Part shown: in pieces, positions 1-7,530 of the stretch | Position numbering within the stretch: position 1 is the stretch's first letter | Layout of the letters: each line of letters opens with the position of its first letter | From: WLNJ01 sp037131165 | GTDB taxonomy: Bacteria; Actinomycetota; Thermoleophilia; Solirubrobacterales; Solirubrobacteraceae | Direction: 5' to 3' | NCBI GenBank assembly: GCA_037131165.1 | Contig: JBAXRO010000009.1 | Location: forward strand, 1-45,008 | Length of the DNA: 45,008 nucleotides | Made by a program: the position numbers and the translations under genes | Notes under the pieces: generated by a model | What the model was told of the DNA's origin: nothing | Databases searched by the model: none | Seen by the model: the letters and a program-made list of their open reading frames with translations, nothing else

Positions 1-1290
1 GTTGGTCCCAACTGCTGCCGCATAGTTCCGTTCCGTGCCACCAGCAGTGTTGAAGTAGCCGCCGAGGTAGACGGTCGAGCCCGAAACACCAAGCGCCTTC
101 ACGCTGTTGTCGAGGTTCGGGTTCCAAGTCGGGTCCAGCGTTCCGTTGGTTCCAACTGCTGCCGCACGGTTGCGCGTCGTGCCACCAGCGGTCGTGAAGT
201 CGCCGCCGAGGTAGACGGTCGAACCTGAAACCGCAAGCGCGCTCACGGTGTCGTCAAGGTTTGGGTTCCAAGCTGTGAGCTTCCCGTTCGTTCCAACTGC
301 CGCCGCACGGTTGCGTGTAGTGCCGCCAGCGGTGGTGAACCGGCCACCGAGGTAGACGGTCGAGCCCGAAACCGCAAGTGCGTAGACATCGCCGTTGAGG
401 TTTGGGTTCCAAGATGTGAGCTTTCCATTGGTTCCAACGGCTGCCGCACGGTTGCGTTCCGTGCCACCAGCGGTGCTGAAGTAGCCGCCGAGGTAGACGC
501 CCGAGCCCGAGACAGCAAGCGAGCGCACGTCGTTACTGAGGTTTGGGTTCCAAGCTGTGAGCTTTCCGTTGGTCGAAACCGCCGCCGCACGGTTGCGTGT
601 AGTGCCACCTGCGGTTGTGAAGTTGCCGCCGAGGTAGACGGTCGAGCCCGAAACGCCAAGCGCAAGCACGGCTCGGTCGAGGTTTGGATTCCAGGTTGGG
701 TCGAGCGTTCCGTTGGTTGCAACTGCCGCCGCACCGTTGCGTGTCGTGCCGCCAGCGGTGGTGAAGGCGCCGCCGATGTAGACGGTCGAGCCCGAAACCG
801 CAAGAGCGTGCACCCTCCCGTCAAGGTTTGGGTTCCAGGACGGGTCGAGCGTTCCATCGGTTCCAACTGCCGCCGCATTGTTGCGTGTCGTGCCACCAAC
901 GGTGGTGAATTCACCGCCGAGGTAGACGGTCGAGTCTGAAACCGCAAGCGCGTACGGGCTGCCGTCAAGGTTTGGGTTCCAAGCTGTGAGCGTTCCGTTG
1001 GTTCCAACTGCCGCCGCATGGTTCCGTTCCGTGACACCGGAGGTGGTGAAGTCGCCGCCGAGGTAGACGGTCGAGCCCGAAACCGCAAGCGCGTACACAC
1101 GTTCGTTGACGTCCGGGTTCCAAGTTGTGAGCTTTCCATCGGTTCCAACTGCTGCCGCACGGTTTCGTGTGGTGCCGCCAGCGGTGGTGAACTGCCCGCC
1201 GAGGTAGACGGTCGAGCCCGAAACAGCAATCGCGAACACGGGGCGGTCGAGGTTCGGGTTCCAGGTCGGGTCGAGTGATCCGTCTGCCCT
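1..1290. repeat. Coding tandem repeat, about nine copies of 141-147 bp
   Basis: Copies recur every 141-147 bases (landmark GAGGTAGAC or a variant near 63, 208, 349, 490, 631, 775, 919, 1060 and 1201). They differ by only a few bases each. All copies stay in one minus-strand reading frame, so this is a protein repeat, not a CRISPR or satellite. Confidence 0.9.
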
Positions 1291-1719
1291 GATGTGCGCC
1301 GCGTGGTTGCGCTCCACGCCGTCTACGGCAACGAAGCTGCCGCCGATGTAGAAGCCGCCGGCACCATCCGCGGCGGAGGCGTTGATGGTGCCGCTGGTTA
1401 TCCGTGCGAACGATCGATTGACGGACGCGTTCGATGCACTTACGAGCGCGCCTCTGCCAGTGCCCCATGCATCAAACGCAGTGAACAGTCCACCCAGGTA
1501 GCGGGTGCCGTTGGCATCCGGTCCGCTGATCGCGCCCACTCCGCCGTTTGGTCCCGGTGCCACGCTGATCCGGTTGACGGCCAGCGCGGGGGCAGCGAAG
1601 ATCGAGGCAACGACCAGCAGCGCTCCGAGCGGTGCCCAAAAGCGCGCAAGCCTGCGAGTCGCGAGCGACGGAACAATCGTCAGAGCGGCTTCGCTGCGAC
1701 GCGGCTCGCTTGGGGACAA
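1..1719 (-). CDS. Secreted tandem-repeat protein (DUF5122/delta-60-type repeats), partial
   Basis: Reading the minus strand from a TTG at 1719 gives 573 open codons that run off the left edge of the window, so the 3' end is missing. The start is supported by GGAGAG about 10 bases upstream. Residues 1-47 look like a long signal peptide: an Arg-rich n-region, the hydrophobic stretch LGALLVVASIFAA, then APALA as a cleavage site. After two degenerate units come nine near-identical repeats of 47-49 residues with the pattern W-N-P-N-L-D, V.ALAVSGSTVYLGG.F, TTAGGT.RN.AAAVGT. This is the pattern of DUF5122/delta-60 beta-propeller-like repeats, which are mostly of unknown function and found in surface or secreted proteins. 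The frames on both strands stay open because the repeats are homogeneous. The other-strand frames give Arg/Ser-rich low-complexity translations and are not genes. A role at the cell surface is inference. Confidence 0.85.
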   Translation of the reverse strand, partial: MSPSEPRRSEAALTIVPSLATRRLARFWAPLGALLVVASIFAAPALAVNRISVAPGPNGGVGAISGPDANGTRYLGGLFTAFDAWGTGRGALVSASNASVNRSFARITSGTINASAADGAGGFYIGGSFVAVDGVERNHAAHIRADGSLDPTWNPNLDRPVFAIAVSGSTVYLGGQFTTAGGTTRNRAAAVGTDGKLTTWNPDVNERVYALAVSGSTVYLGGDFTTSGVTERNHAAAVGTNGTLTAWNPNLDGSPYALAVSDSTVYLGGEFTTVGGTTRNNAAAVGTDGTLDPSWNPNLDGRVHALAVSGSTVYIGGAFTTAGGTTRNGAAAVATNGTLDPTWNPNLDRAVLALGVSGSTVYLGGNFTTAGGTTRNRAAAVSTNGKLTAWNPNLSNDVRSLAVSGSGVYLGGYFSTAGGTERNRAAAVGTNGKLTSWNPNLNGDVYALAVSGSTVYLGGRFTTAGGTTRNRAAAVGTNGKLTAWNPNLDDTVSALAVSGSTVYLGGDFTTAGGTTRNRAAAVGTNGTLDPTWNPNLDNSVKALGVSGSTVYLGGYFNTAGGTERNYAAAVGTN

Positions 1720-1887
1720 GTAGTTGATCGGTCTCTCCTCTTTGTTTTGGGGGGTTCGGCTGCCGCCAAGACCGTCACTCTCAAGCCAAGAAGGCCTTCG
1801 GTCGCAAACGCCCTTCGGGCGGCGAAGCTATCACGCTCACGCTCGGGTCCACGCCGGTATGAGCAACTCCCCTTGGCGCTCAGTTGC

Positions 1888-1912
1888 GGGGCTGGGCGGA
1901 TCGCCCAACCCC
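1888..1912 (-). terminator. Stem-loop terminator after the APC permease
   Basis: Stem GGGG-C-TGGGCG / CGCCCA-A-CCCC with loop GAT: ten pairs, one C-A mismatch. It begins 17 bases after the permease stop. There is no clear U-tract, as is common at high GC. A second hairpin, CGCCC-TTC-GGGCG, lies near 1810. Apart from these, 1720-1928 holds nothing I recognise. Confidence 0.55.
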
Positions 1913-1928
1913 TGACGAGAGGCCGAGG

Positions 1929-3467
1929 TCAGTCGGCCGGCGTCTGCGCCGGAGCGGCGTCGCCGGCGATCGGCACCACGACCTGTTCGCGCCTGACCGA
2001 CGCGCTGACGGCGTAACCGATGATCGCTGTCGCGAACACGACGGCCAACGTGCCGAGGGTCAGGACCTCGTAGGTCATCCGGTTGGTGCCCCAAGTGTCG
2101 GCGAAGTCGTACGAGACGTTGAAGAGGTTCTCGAGAGTGCCCGGGAACAGGCCGACCCAGGTGCCGAGAGCGGCCCAGAAGGTCGTCAGGGCGACAGCGA
2201 TGATCATCAGGCCGTTGCCCTTGTTGCCGAGGCGGTAGGGGCGCTTGACATGCCCGTGGCTGTAGCGCAGCTTCAGTGCCGCGGGGAAGATCCACAGGTA
2301 GGACATCAGGGTGGTCGAAATGGCGATCGTCAGCACGATGTAGAACTTCGAATCGGCGCCGCTGTCGAAAGCCGCCACGGCGACGATCATGAAGATCGAG
2401 GCGACGAGGCCCGAGAGGACATTGACCCTCACCGGGGTGCCGAGCTTGTCGTTGAACCGCGCGAAGTACTTGAAGAACGCTCCGTCGTAGGCGGCGACGG
2501 CGAGGATCCGATCGCCTCCGATCATCCAGACGGCCCCGGAGGTGAGCAGGGTGATGATGAAGCCGATCGCAGCGAACTGGCTGAGGCCCTTGGCCGCACC
2601 GCCGTAGACGCTGAAGGTCTGGTTGACGGCGTCGAGGAAGCCGGCGATGCCAGTCACCTTGTCGAGCGGCAGCACCAGCAGGATGCAGAGAATCGGAACG
2701 GCATAAAGCGTCACGCCGAGGGCGGCGCTCCGCCTGACCGACTTGGGCACGTCGTCCTGCGGGTTGGCCATCTCCTCGGCCGCGCCGTTCTGCAGCTCGA
2801 AGCCGACGTAGTTGAACAGCAGCAGCGGCACGAGGGCGAAGAAGACGGTCATCGTCGGCGTCGCGTCGCCGATCCCGTGGAAGCCGTTCTCGATGCCGTA
2901 GATGATCGCCGTCACCGAGAAGAGACCGAGAACGATCACCCTCATGATCGCGCCGAGGTTCGGAATCCACTTGCCGCGCTTGAGCGATGCGATCGCGACG
3001 CCGATCGCAATCCAGATGAAGATCAGCTTGAAGGCGTAGTCGCCCGCGCTGCCGGCCTCGATGAACGAGATGTTCGAGCTCCACGCCTCGGTTGCGATGA
3101 AGGCGAGCGAACCGCCGATCCAGAACGGGTTGGTCGCCCAGTAGAGGACAGCCACCAGCGCGCCCTGGAACCGACCGAAGGAGAGCTTCACCCACTCGTA
3201 AGGGCCACCCTCCTCGGTGAAGGCGCTGCCGACTTCGGCCATCAGAAGGGCGTACGGAAGGACGAAGAGGAACGCGAGCACGATCAGCCAGAAGAAGCCC
3301 TGAGCGCCCTGCGCCGCGACAAGGCCGAGTGTGTCCAGGCCAACCAGCGCACAGAGAGTGAAGAGCGTCATGTCGAGCCGCTTGAGCGACTTCTGGAGCT
3401 TGCCCTTCTCCTCGAGTGCGAGTGCCGTTGTCTCCTCGACGAGCTGCGGATCGGCTGCTGTGCTCAC
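1929..3467 (-). CDS. APC-superfamily amino acid permease
   Basis: This 512-residue protein is almost entirely hydrophobic, with about 12 membrane segments. It begins with a short hydrophilic N-terminus and ends with a short charged tail rich in Ala/Pro. The first helix pair (TLCALVGLDTLGLVAAQG), the GGPYEWVKLSFGRFQGA segment and the FELQNGAAEEMANPQDDVPK loop are typical of the amino acid-polyamine-organocation (APC) family of cytoplasmic-membrane transporters. The substrate cannot be told from sequence; amino acid or amine uptake or antiport is likely. The GTG start at 3467 has GGAGGG 8-9 bases upstream. The gene stands alone, diverges from the DUF2254 gene and has its own predicted promoter (3504-3532) and terminator (1888-1912). 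Confidence 0.85.
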   Translation of the reverse strand: MSTAADPQLVEETTALALEEKGKLQKSLKRLDMTLFTLCALVGLDTLGLVAAQGAQGFFWLIVLAFLFVLPYALLMAEVGSAFTEEGGPYEWVKLSFGRFQGALVAVLYWATNPFWIGGSLAFIATEAWSSNISFIEAGSAGDYAFKLIFIWIAIGVAIASLKRGKWIPNLGAIMRVIVLGLFSVTAIIYGIENGFHGIGDATPTMTVFFALVPLLLFNYVGFELQNGAAEEMANPQDDVPKSVRRSAALGVTLYAVPILCILLVLPLDKVTGIAGFLDAVNQTFSVYGGAAKGLSQFAAIGFIITLLTSGAVWMIGGDRILAVAAYDGAFFKYFARFNDKLGTPVRVNVLSGLVASIFMIVAVAAFDSGADSKFYIVLTIAISTTLMSYLWIFPAALKLRYSHGHVKRPYRLGNKGNGLMIIAVALTTFWAALGTWVGLFPGTLENLFNVSYDFADTWGTNRMTYEVLTLGTLAVVFATAIIGYAVSASVRREQVVVPIAGDAAPAQTPAD

Positions 3468-3503
3468 TGATGTTCCCTCCGGTAGTTGGTTGGGGGGTGG
3501 AGA

Positions 3504-3532
3504 AAGCTATGTGAAGGTCCGGCGCAGCGCAA
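3504..3532 (-). promoter_or_regulatory. Promoter of the APC permease gene
   Basis: On the minus strand TTGCGC (3532-3527) and TAGCTT (3509-3504) are separated by exactly 17 bases. The layout fits a housekeeping-sigma promoter, with a leader of about 35 bases carrying the GGAGGG ribosome site. Confidence 0.55.
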
Positions 3533-3571
3533 GCCCCGCCGTCCGCCGCGACCGTCAGCCTTGCGCCTGGA

Positions 3572-4930
3572 ATGGCAGCCAACGGAGAGAAGGCTCGCGA
3601 ACCGGCGAGCCTCGACTGGCTCTCGAAGCGCGAGCGCTCACGCAGATGGGGATTGTGGTTCCGCCTGCGCGAGTGGCTGCAGGGCAGCCTGATCATCGTC
3701 CCGTCGATTTATCTGGTCGGGGTCCTGATCCTCTCGTTCGGCGTGCCGCAGGTCGAACGCAATGGCGACATGCTGAAGCTCGACGTTGCGAGCTCAACCG
3801 GGGTCACCTTGCTCTCCTCGATCGCCGGGGGAATGATCGCCTTCACCGGCCTCGTTGTCTCGATCGCGGTCCTCGTCGTCCAGTTCTCGGCCGGGCAGTA
3901 CTCGCCGCGGCTCGTCTCACGCTTCCGTCGCGATCCGATCCTCAAGCATTCGCTCGGGGTATTCATCGCTCCGGCCCTCTACTCGCTGATCACGCTGCGC
4001 AACATCGGCCAGGACGGGGGAGACGTCGCCCCGAGCCTCACCATCGGCGTCGCATTCGCCCTCTTCGGGGCTGCGATCCTCTCGTTCTTCGTGCTCGTCG
4101 GCAGGCTGCTCGACCTGCTCAGGCCGAGGCGGCTGGTCGCGCACCTCGTGGAGCAAGGCGCGCACGCCGCCACCGAGGTCTATCCCTTCCGCTACGGGCA
4201 GGCCCCGGCAGACCCGGACCCGGGGGGCGACGAGGTCGGCAAGCCGACGGTGCTGAGCTTCCCTGGCTCGCCCGCGGTGCTGATCGCACTCGACCGTGGA
4301 CGGCTCGTGCGCGAAGCGACACGGGCTGACGTCGTGATCGAACTGACGGTCGGGGTCGGTGCCTACCTGCCGCGCGAAGCGCCGATCATCCGGGTCCATA
4401 GGCACGCGGACTCCGGCGAGGTCAACGAGGCCGAGGTGCAGCGCAGCCTGATGGTCGGCGACGGGCGAACGATCACCCAGGACCCGGGGTTCGCGGTCAG
4501 GGTGATGGTCGACGTCGCAGCCCGGGCACTTTCGCCGGCAATCAACGATCCGACCACCGCCGTCGAGGTCCTCGACGGCCTCGAGACCGTCCTCCTCGCC
4601 CTTTCATGGCGGGACTTGAGGCGCGGCCAGATAGCCGACAGCGAGGGCCGATTGAGGCTCACATTCCCGAACCCTGGGTGGGAGGAGCTGCTCGACCTGT
4701 CGCTCACCGAGATCCGCCGCTTCGGCGCCGGATCGCCGCAGGTGACCCGCAGGATGAGGGCCCTCCTGAACGACCTGCTCGCCCACACGCCGGACGAGCG
4801 GGATGCCGCCGTGCTCGCACAGCTGGCGAGGTTCGAGGCGGCAGTGCGAGCGGCTGTAAGCGACCCAGTCGAGCTCGAGTACGCGCTCACCGCGGACAGG
4901 CTCGGAATCGGCACTGTCGCGCCTCGGTAA
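3572..4930 (+). CDS. DUF2254 family membrane protein
   Basis: The 452-residue protein has four apparent membrane segments in its first half (around residues 38-58, 80-110, 128-145 and 155-180). A soluble C-terminal half follows. The conserved family stretches are present: FSAGQYSPRLVSRFRRD after the second helix and ALSPAINDPTTAVEVLD in the C-terminal domain. These place it in DUF2254, a widespread bacterial inner-membrane family of unknown function. The ATG at 3572 has no clear Shine-Dalgarno sequence. It diverges from the permease and is followed after 51 bases by a secreted metalloprotease-like gene with its own -10 element, so it is probably transcribed alone. No function is proposed. Confidence 0.85.
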   Translation: MAANGEKAREPASLDWLSKRERSRRWGLWFRLREWLQGSLIIVPSIYLVGVLILSFGVPQVERNGDMLKLDVASSTGVTLLSSIAGGMIAFTGLVVSIAVLVVQFSAGQYSPRLVSRFRRDPILKHSLGVFIAPALYSLITLRNIGQDGGDVAPSLTIGVAFALFGAAILSFFVLVGRLLDLLRPRRLVAHLVEQGAHAATEVYPFRYGQAPADPDPGGDEVGKPTVLSFPGSPAVLIALDRGRLVREATRADVVIELTVGVGAYLPREAPIIRVHRHADSGEVNEAEVQRSLMVGDGRTITQDPGFAVRVMVDVAARALSPAINDPTTAVEVLDGLETVLLALSWRDLRRGQIADSEGRLRLTFPNPGWEELLDLSLTEIRRFGAGSPQVTRRMRALLNDLLAHTPDERDAAVLAQLARFEAAVRAAVSDPVELEYALTADRLGIGTVAPR

Positions 4931-4969
4931 GGGTTTGACCAAAGCGGAACTGGGCCTTCCCGGTGGGGT

Positions 4970-4975
4970 TACGAT
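4970..4975 (+). promoter_or_regulatory. -10 element, probable leaderless start
   Basis: TACGAT lies 6 bases before the ATG at 4982. Transcription would begin at or next to the start codon, and there is no Shine-Dalgarno sequence. Confidence 0.55.
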
Positions 4976-4981
4976 CAGCCG

Positions 4982-6553
4982 ATGAAGAGACTGCTGGCCA
5001 TCGGGATCCTGGTGCTGGCGGCGCCCTCTGCGGCGCAGGCCGCCGGCGACTTCCAACGGCCGCAGGATCCGGTCGATCACACGGTCGCCGAGTCGATCGC
5101 CGACCACGCCCAGCGGATGCAGCCGACGGCTGTCCTCAAGCGCCGCTCGCTGATGCACTCGCTCGGCGCGCCGATCGCTCTCCCATCCAAGTGGTGCGGT
5201 GACGGGACGACGCGCGACAACTCTGCCAACGCCCTTCAACCGGAGCGCCCGGCGATCAAGCTGATCTACGCCTACCCGAACGACCGCGAGAGTCGGTTCG
5301 GCGAGCAGGCCGACGCGATGCAGGCATCCGCCTCGCAGATCGGCCTCTACGTGGCCGGAGCGACCAACAACCAGAAGACGCTCCGGTTCGACATGGGGAC
5401 CCGCTGCGGCCCCGAGTACGTCGACATCGAGGTCGTCAAGCTGCCACGGAAGCTGGACGAATACATGACGGGCGGCGGCCTGTTCGGCGACGCCGACTTC
5501 GACCTCGTCGCAGCAGACGCCGTCAGGTCCGTTCACTACAACCGCGGCTCGGGCTTCCGGACCTTGGCGATCTGGGCTGACTACACGGCAGGTGACACCC
5601 TGCCTGGCTGGGGGACAGCTCGCCTTGGCGGTCCCGTGTCATCGGTCTCGTACGCTCCGGCCTACAGGCAGAGCCGCGACTTCGATAGCGGAGCGGCTAC
5701 CGCCGCGGCCGCGTTCGTGGGTAACCCCGACGTCATCGCAACGCAGGCCGATCCCCGGCTGCTGCTGCACGAGATCGTCCACACGATGGGGGCCGTCCCC
5801 GAGGACTCGCCCCACGCGACGAGCAATGGCCACTGCTGGCAGGACTACGACCTGATGTGTTACGACGACGGGGGTATCCCGATCGGTAAGGAAATGACGA
5901 CCGACTGCCCGGTCGAGGGGGGTTCCTCCGTCTTCCTCGCTCAAGCGTTCGACTGCGGCAACGACGACTACTTTCGATCGCAGCCGGGAACGGCCAAGGG
6001 CCAGGGAGTCAACGTCTACGACAACCTGCTGCTCCAGCCTTGCGCCGAGCTGCCGATCGCCTGCGGCGGCCGATCGGCGGCGCTCCCCGACCGCGACGGC
6101 GACGGCCTGCCCGACGCCTACGACCTCTGCCCGACCGTCAAGGGCCCGAACACAGCCCAGGCGCACGGCTGCCCCTACCGCAACCGTGGGGTCGTGACGG
6201 TGCCCGTCACTGGCAACCGGACGGTGAACGGCACGGTCCGTGGCGAGCTGAACGGGACCCTTGCGAGCTTTACGATCAGTTCGCGCCGGCTCCCGGCCGG
6301 GACCTGGAAGCTCGTCGCCTGCGTCCGTGGGGAGGACGGGGAGCAGAGCACGGAGGGGCCGAGTGGCACCGGCTGTTACGCCAAGACGGTCAAGCTGCGC
6401 AAGCCGGGCCCGGCGAGCTCCTCCGGGCGAGTGAGGATCGCATCGAACGCGACCGGGGTCCGCTTCACGGCGGCTTTCCGCGACTCGAGGAACCGGGTGT
6501 TCTCACGCACGCCGGTGAACCTGGGCGTGGGCGAGGTCGACGCCCTCTACTGA
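4982..6553 (+). CDS. Secreted HExxH metalloprotease-like protein with a thrombospondin type-3-like calcium motif
   Basis: Residues 1-20 form a clear signal peptide (KRLLAIGILVLAAPSAAQA). HEIVH at 263-267 is a zinc-protease motif. It reads HEIVHTMGAVP, so the third metzincin ligand position holds Pro instead of His, while DLMCYD further on resembles the Met-turn. Near residue 370, DRDGDGLPDAYDLCP is a thrombospondin type-3/calcium-binding repeat. The last 120 residues look like a beta-sandwich. Several Cys (GHCW, MCY, DCP) could form disulfides. An extracellular peptidase is the best guess, but the missing third ligand means activity is uncertain. The gene probably has a leaderless mRNA (TACGAT at 4970). 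A second, unrelated HExxH protein lies at 7531-10410. Confidence 0.7.
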   Translation: MKRLLAIGILVLAAPSAAQAAGDFQRPQDPVDHTVAESIADHAQRMQPTAVLKRRSLMHSLGAPIALPSKWCGDGTTRDNSANALQPERPAIKLIYAYPNDRESRFGEQADAMQASASQIGLYVAGATNNQKTLRFDMGTRCGPEYVDIEVVKLPRKLDEYMTGGGLFGDADFDLVAADAVRSVHYNRGSGFRTLAIWADYTAGDTLPGWGTARLGGPVSSVSYAPAYRQSRDFDSGAATAAAAFVGNPDVIATQADPRLLLHEIVHTMGAVPEDSPHATSNGHCWQDYDLMCYDDGGIPIGKEMTTDCPVEGGSSVFLAQAFDCGNDDYFRSQPGTAKGQGVNVYDNLLLQPCAELPIACGGRSAALPDRDGDGLPDAYDLCPTVKGPNTAQAHGCPYRNRGVVTVPVTGNRTVNGTVRGELNGTLASFTISSRRLPAGTWKLVACVRGEDGEQSTEGPSGTGCYAKTVKLRKPGPASSSGRVRIASNATGVRFTAAFRDSRNRVFSRTPVNLGVGEVDALY

Positions 6554-6589
6554 TCCTCGGGCCTGCTGGCCGTTGAGGCCCGGATAGGC

Positions 6590-7360
6590 CTACTTCGGCG
6601 CCATCCTGATCGAGCCGTCGAGCCTGATCGTCTCACCGTTGAGCATCGGGTTCTCGATGATCGAGACGGCGAGCTGGCCGTATTCGGCCGGGTCGCCGAG
6701 GCGGGCCGGGTACGGCACCGAAGCGCCGAGGCTGTCGCGGGCCTCCTGCGGCAGGGCTGCGAGCAGGGGGGTGTCGAACAGGCCCGGGGCGATCGTGTTC
6801 ACGCGAATGTGCTCACGCGCAAGGTCGCGCGCCGCGGGGAGGGTCATCGCAACGACTCCGCCCTTGCTGGCCGAGTAGCTGATCTGGCCGATCTGTCCGT
6901 CGAATGCCGCCACGGAGGCGGTGTTGATGATCACTCCACGCTCGTCGTCCCGGCCTTCACCTTCGTTCTCGCGCATCGCGGCAGCGGCGAATCGCATCAC
7001 GTTGAAGGTCCCGATCAGGTTGATCTGAATGACCGTCTCGAATGGCTGCAGGCTGTGGGCTCCGTGCTTGCTTGCCGTCCGTTCGGCCCAGCCGATGCCG
7101 GCGCAGCAGACGCTGATCCGCAAGCCTCCGTCGATGCTTGCGGCCTGCTGGACAGCGGACTCGACGAGAGTCGGGTCGGTCACGTCCATGTGAGCGAAGT
7201 GGGCTCGATCACCGAGTTCGTCGGCAAGGGCCTGACCGCGCTCCTGATCGCGGTCGGCGATCGTGACGACGGCACCGTGGGCGTGGAGGGCGCGGGCAGT
7301 GGCGGCACCGAGGCCGGACGCCCCGCCGGCTACGAGTGCTGAATGTTCATTGAGTTCCAT
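6590..7360 (-). CDS. SDR-family 3-hydroxyacyl-CoA dehydrogenase, HSD10-like
   Basis: This 256-residue classical short-chain dehydrogenase has the nucleotide motif GGASGLG near the N-terminus. An Asp at the end of the second strand (IADRD) favours NAD. It also has a CCAGIG active-site strand, a GVIINTASVAAFDGQIGQ segment and the catalytic YSASKGG. The run APGLFDTPLLAALP and the C-terminal GETIRLDGSIRMAPK closely resemble human HSD17B10, the type II 3-hydroxyacyl-CoA dehydrogenase, so oxidation of 3-hydroxyacyl-CoA in the cytoplasm is likely. The exact substrate is not certain, because HSD10-like enzymes also use steroids and 2-methyl-3-hydroxybutyryl-CoA. The ATG at 7360 is preceded by TAGCGT and seven bases, a leaderless arrangement. 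No fatty-acid genes are adjacent. Confidence 0.85.
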   Translation of the reverse strand: MELNEHSALVAGGASGLGAATARALHAHGAVVTIADRDQERGQALADELGDRAHFAHMDVTDPTLVESAVQQAASIDGGLRISVCCAGIGWAERTASKHGAHSLQPFETVIQINLIGTFNVMRFAAAAMRENEGEGRDDERGVIINTASVAAFDGQIGQISYSASKGGVVAMTLPAARDLAREHIRVNTIAPGLFDTPLLAALPQEARDSLGASVPYPARLGDPAEYGQLAVSIIENPMLNGETIRLDGSIRMAPK

Positions 7361-7367
7361 GGGCTGA

Positions 7368-7399
7368 ACGCTACAGGGAAGGCGCTGAGCTAGCGCTCA
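7368..7399 (-). promoter_or_regulatory. -10 element and operator-like inverted repeat before the SDR gene
   Basis: TAGCGT (7373-7368) sits 7 bases before the SDR ATG. Just upstream, TGAGC-TAGC-GCTCA (7386-7399) is a short inverted repeat overlapping where the -35 would be, as an operator might. No regulator gene is adjacent, so the operator idea is weak. Confidence 0.35.
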
Positions 7400-7421
7400 A
7401 AACAGGTGAAATCCGTTTCGC

Positions 7422-7450
7422 TTGATGGATCAGATCACCGAAAGTAGCCT
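7422..7450 (+). promoter_or_regulatory. Promoter of the large metalloprotease-like gene
   Basis: TTGATG (7422-7427) and TAGCCT (7445-7450) are 17 bases apart. This gives a leader of about 75 bases that contains the AGAGGGGGA ribosome site at 7515-7523. Confidence 0.55.
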
Positions 7451-7530
7451 GCTTCCCGGAATCGGTCGTTCGCCAGGCGGCAGTTTGCGTTGTCGCGTCG
7501 GCCGGCCAAACACAGAGGGGGAGAGCTGTG

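Noticed and set aside
243..1229. Long minus-strand frame with an Arg/Ser/Pro-rich product inside the tandem repeats
   Set aside because: It is a shifted frame of the repeats. The correct frame has a signal peptide, a ribosome site and the DUF5122-like pattern.
1..1290. CRISPR-like array
   Set aside because: The repeats are 141-147 bp with no unique spacers and remain in one reading frame, so they encode protein repeats.
1294..2016. Plus-strand open frame opposite the repeat gene and the end of the permease
   Set aside because: Composition is low-complexity and Arg/Ala-rich, it crosses a terminator hairpin, and both overlapping genes on the other strand are well supported.
1837..3696. Frames of 619 codons (minus) and 528 codons (1884-3470, plus) over the permease
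   Set aside because: Both are shadows of the permease gene in high-GC DNA. They are full of Arg, His and Asp with no domain, and only the 1929-3467 frame gives membrane helices.
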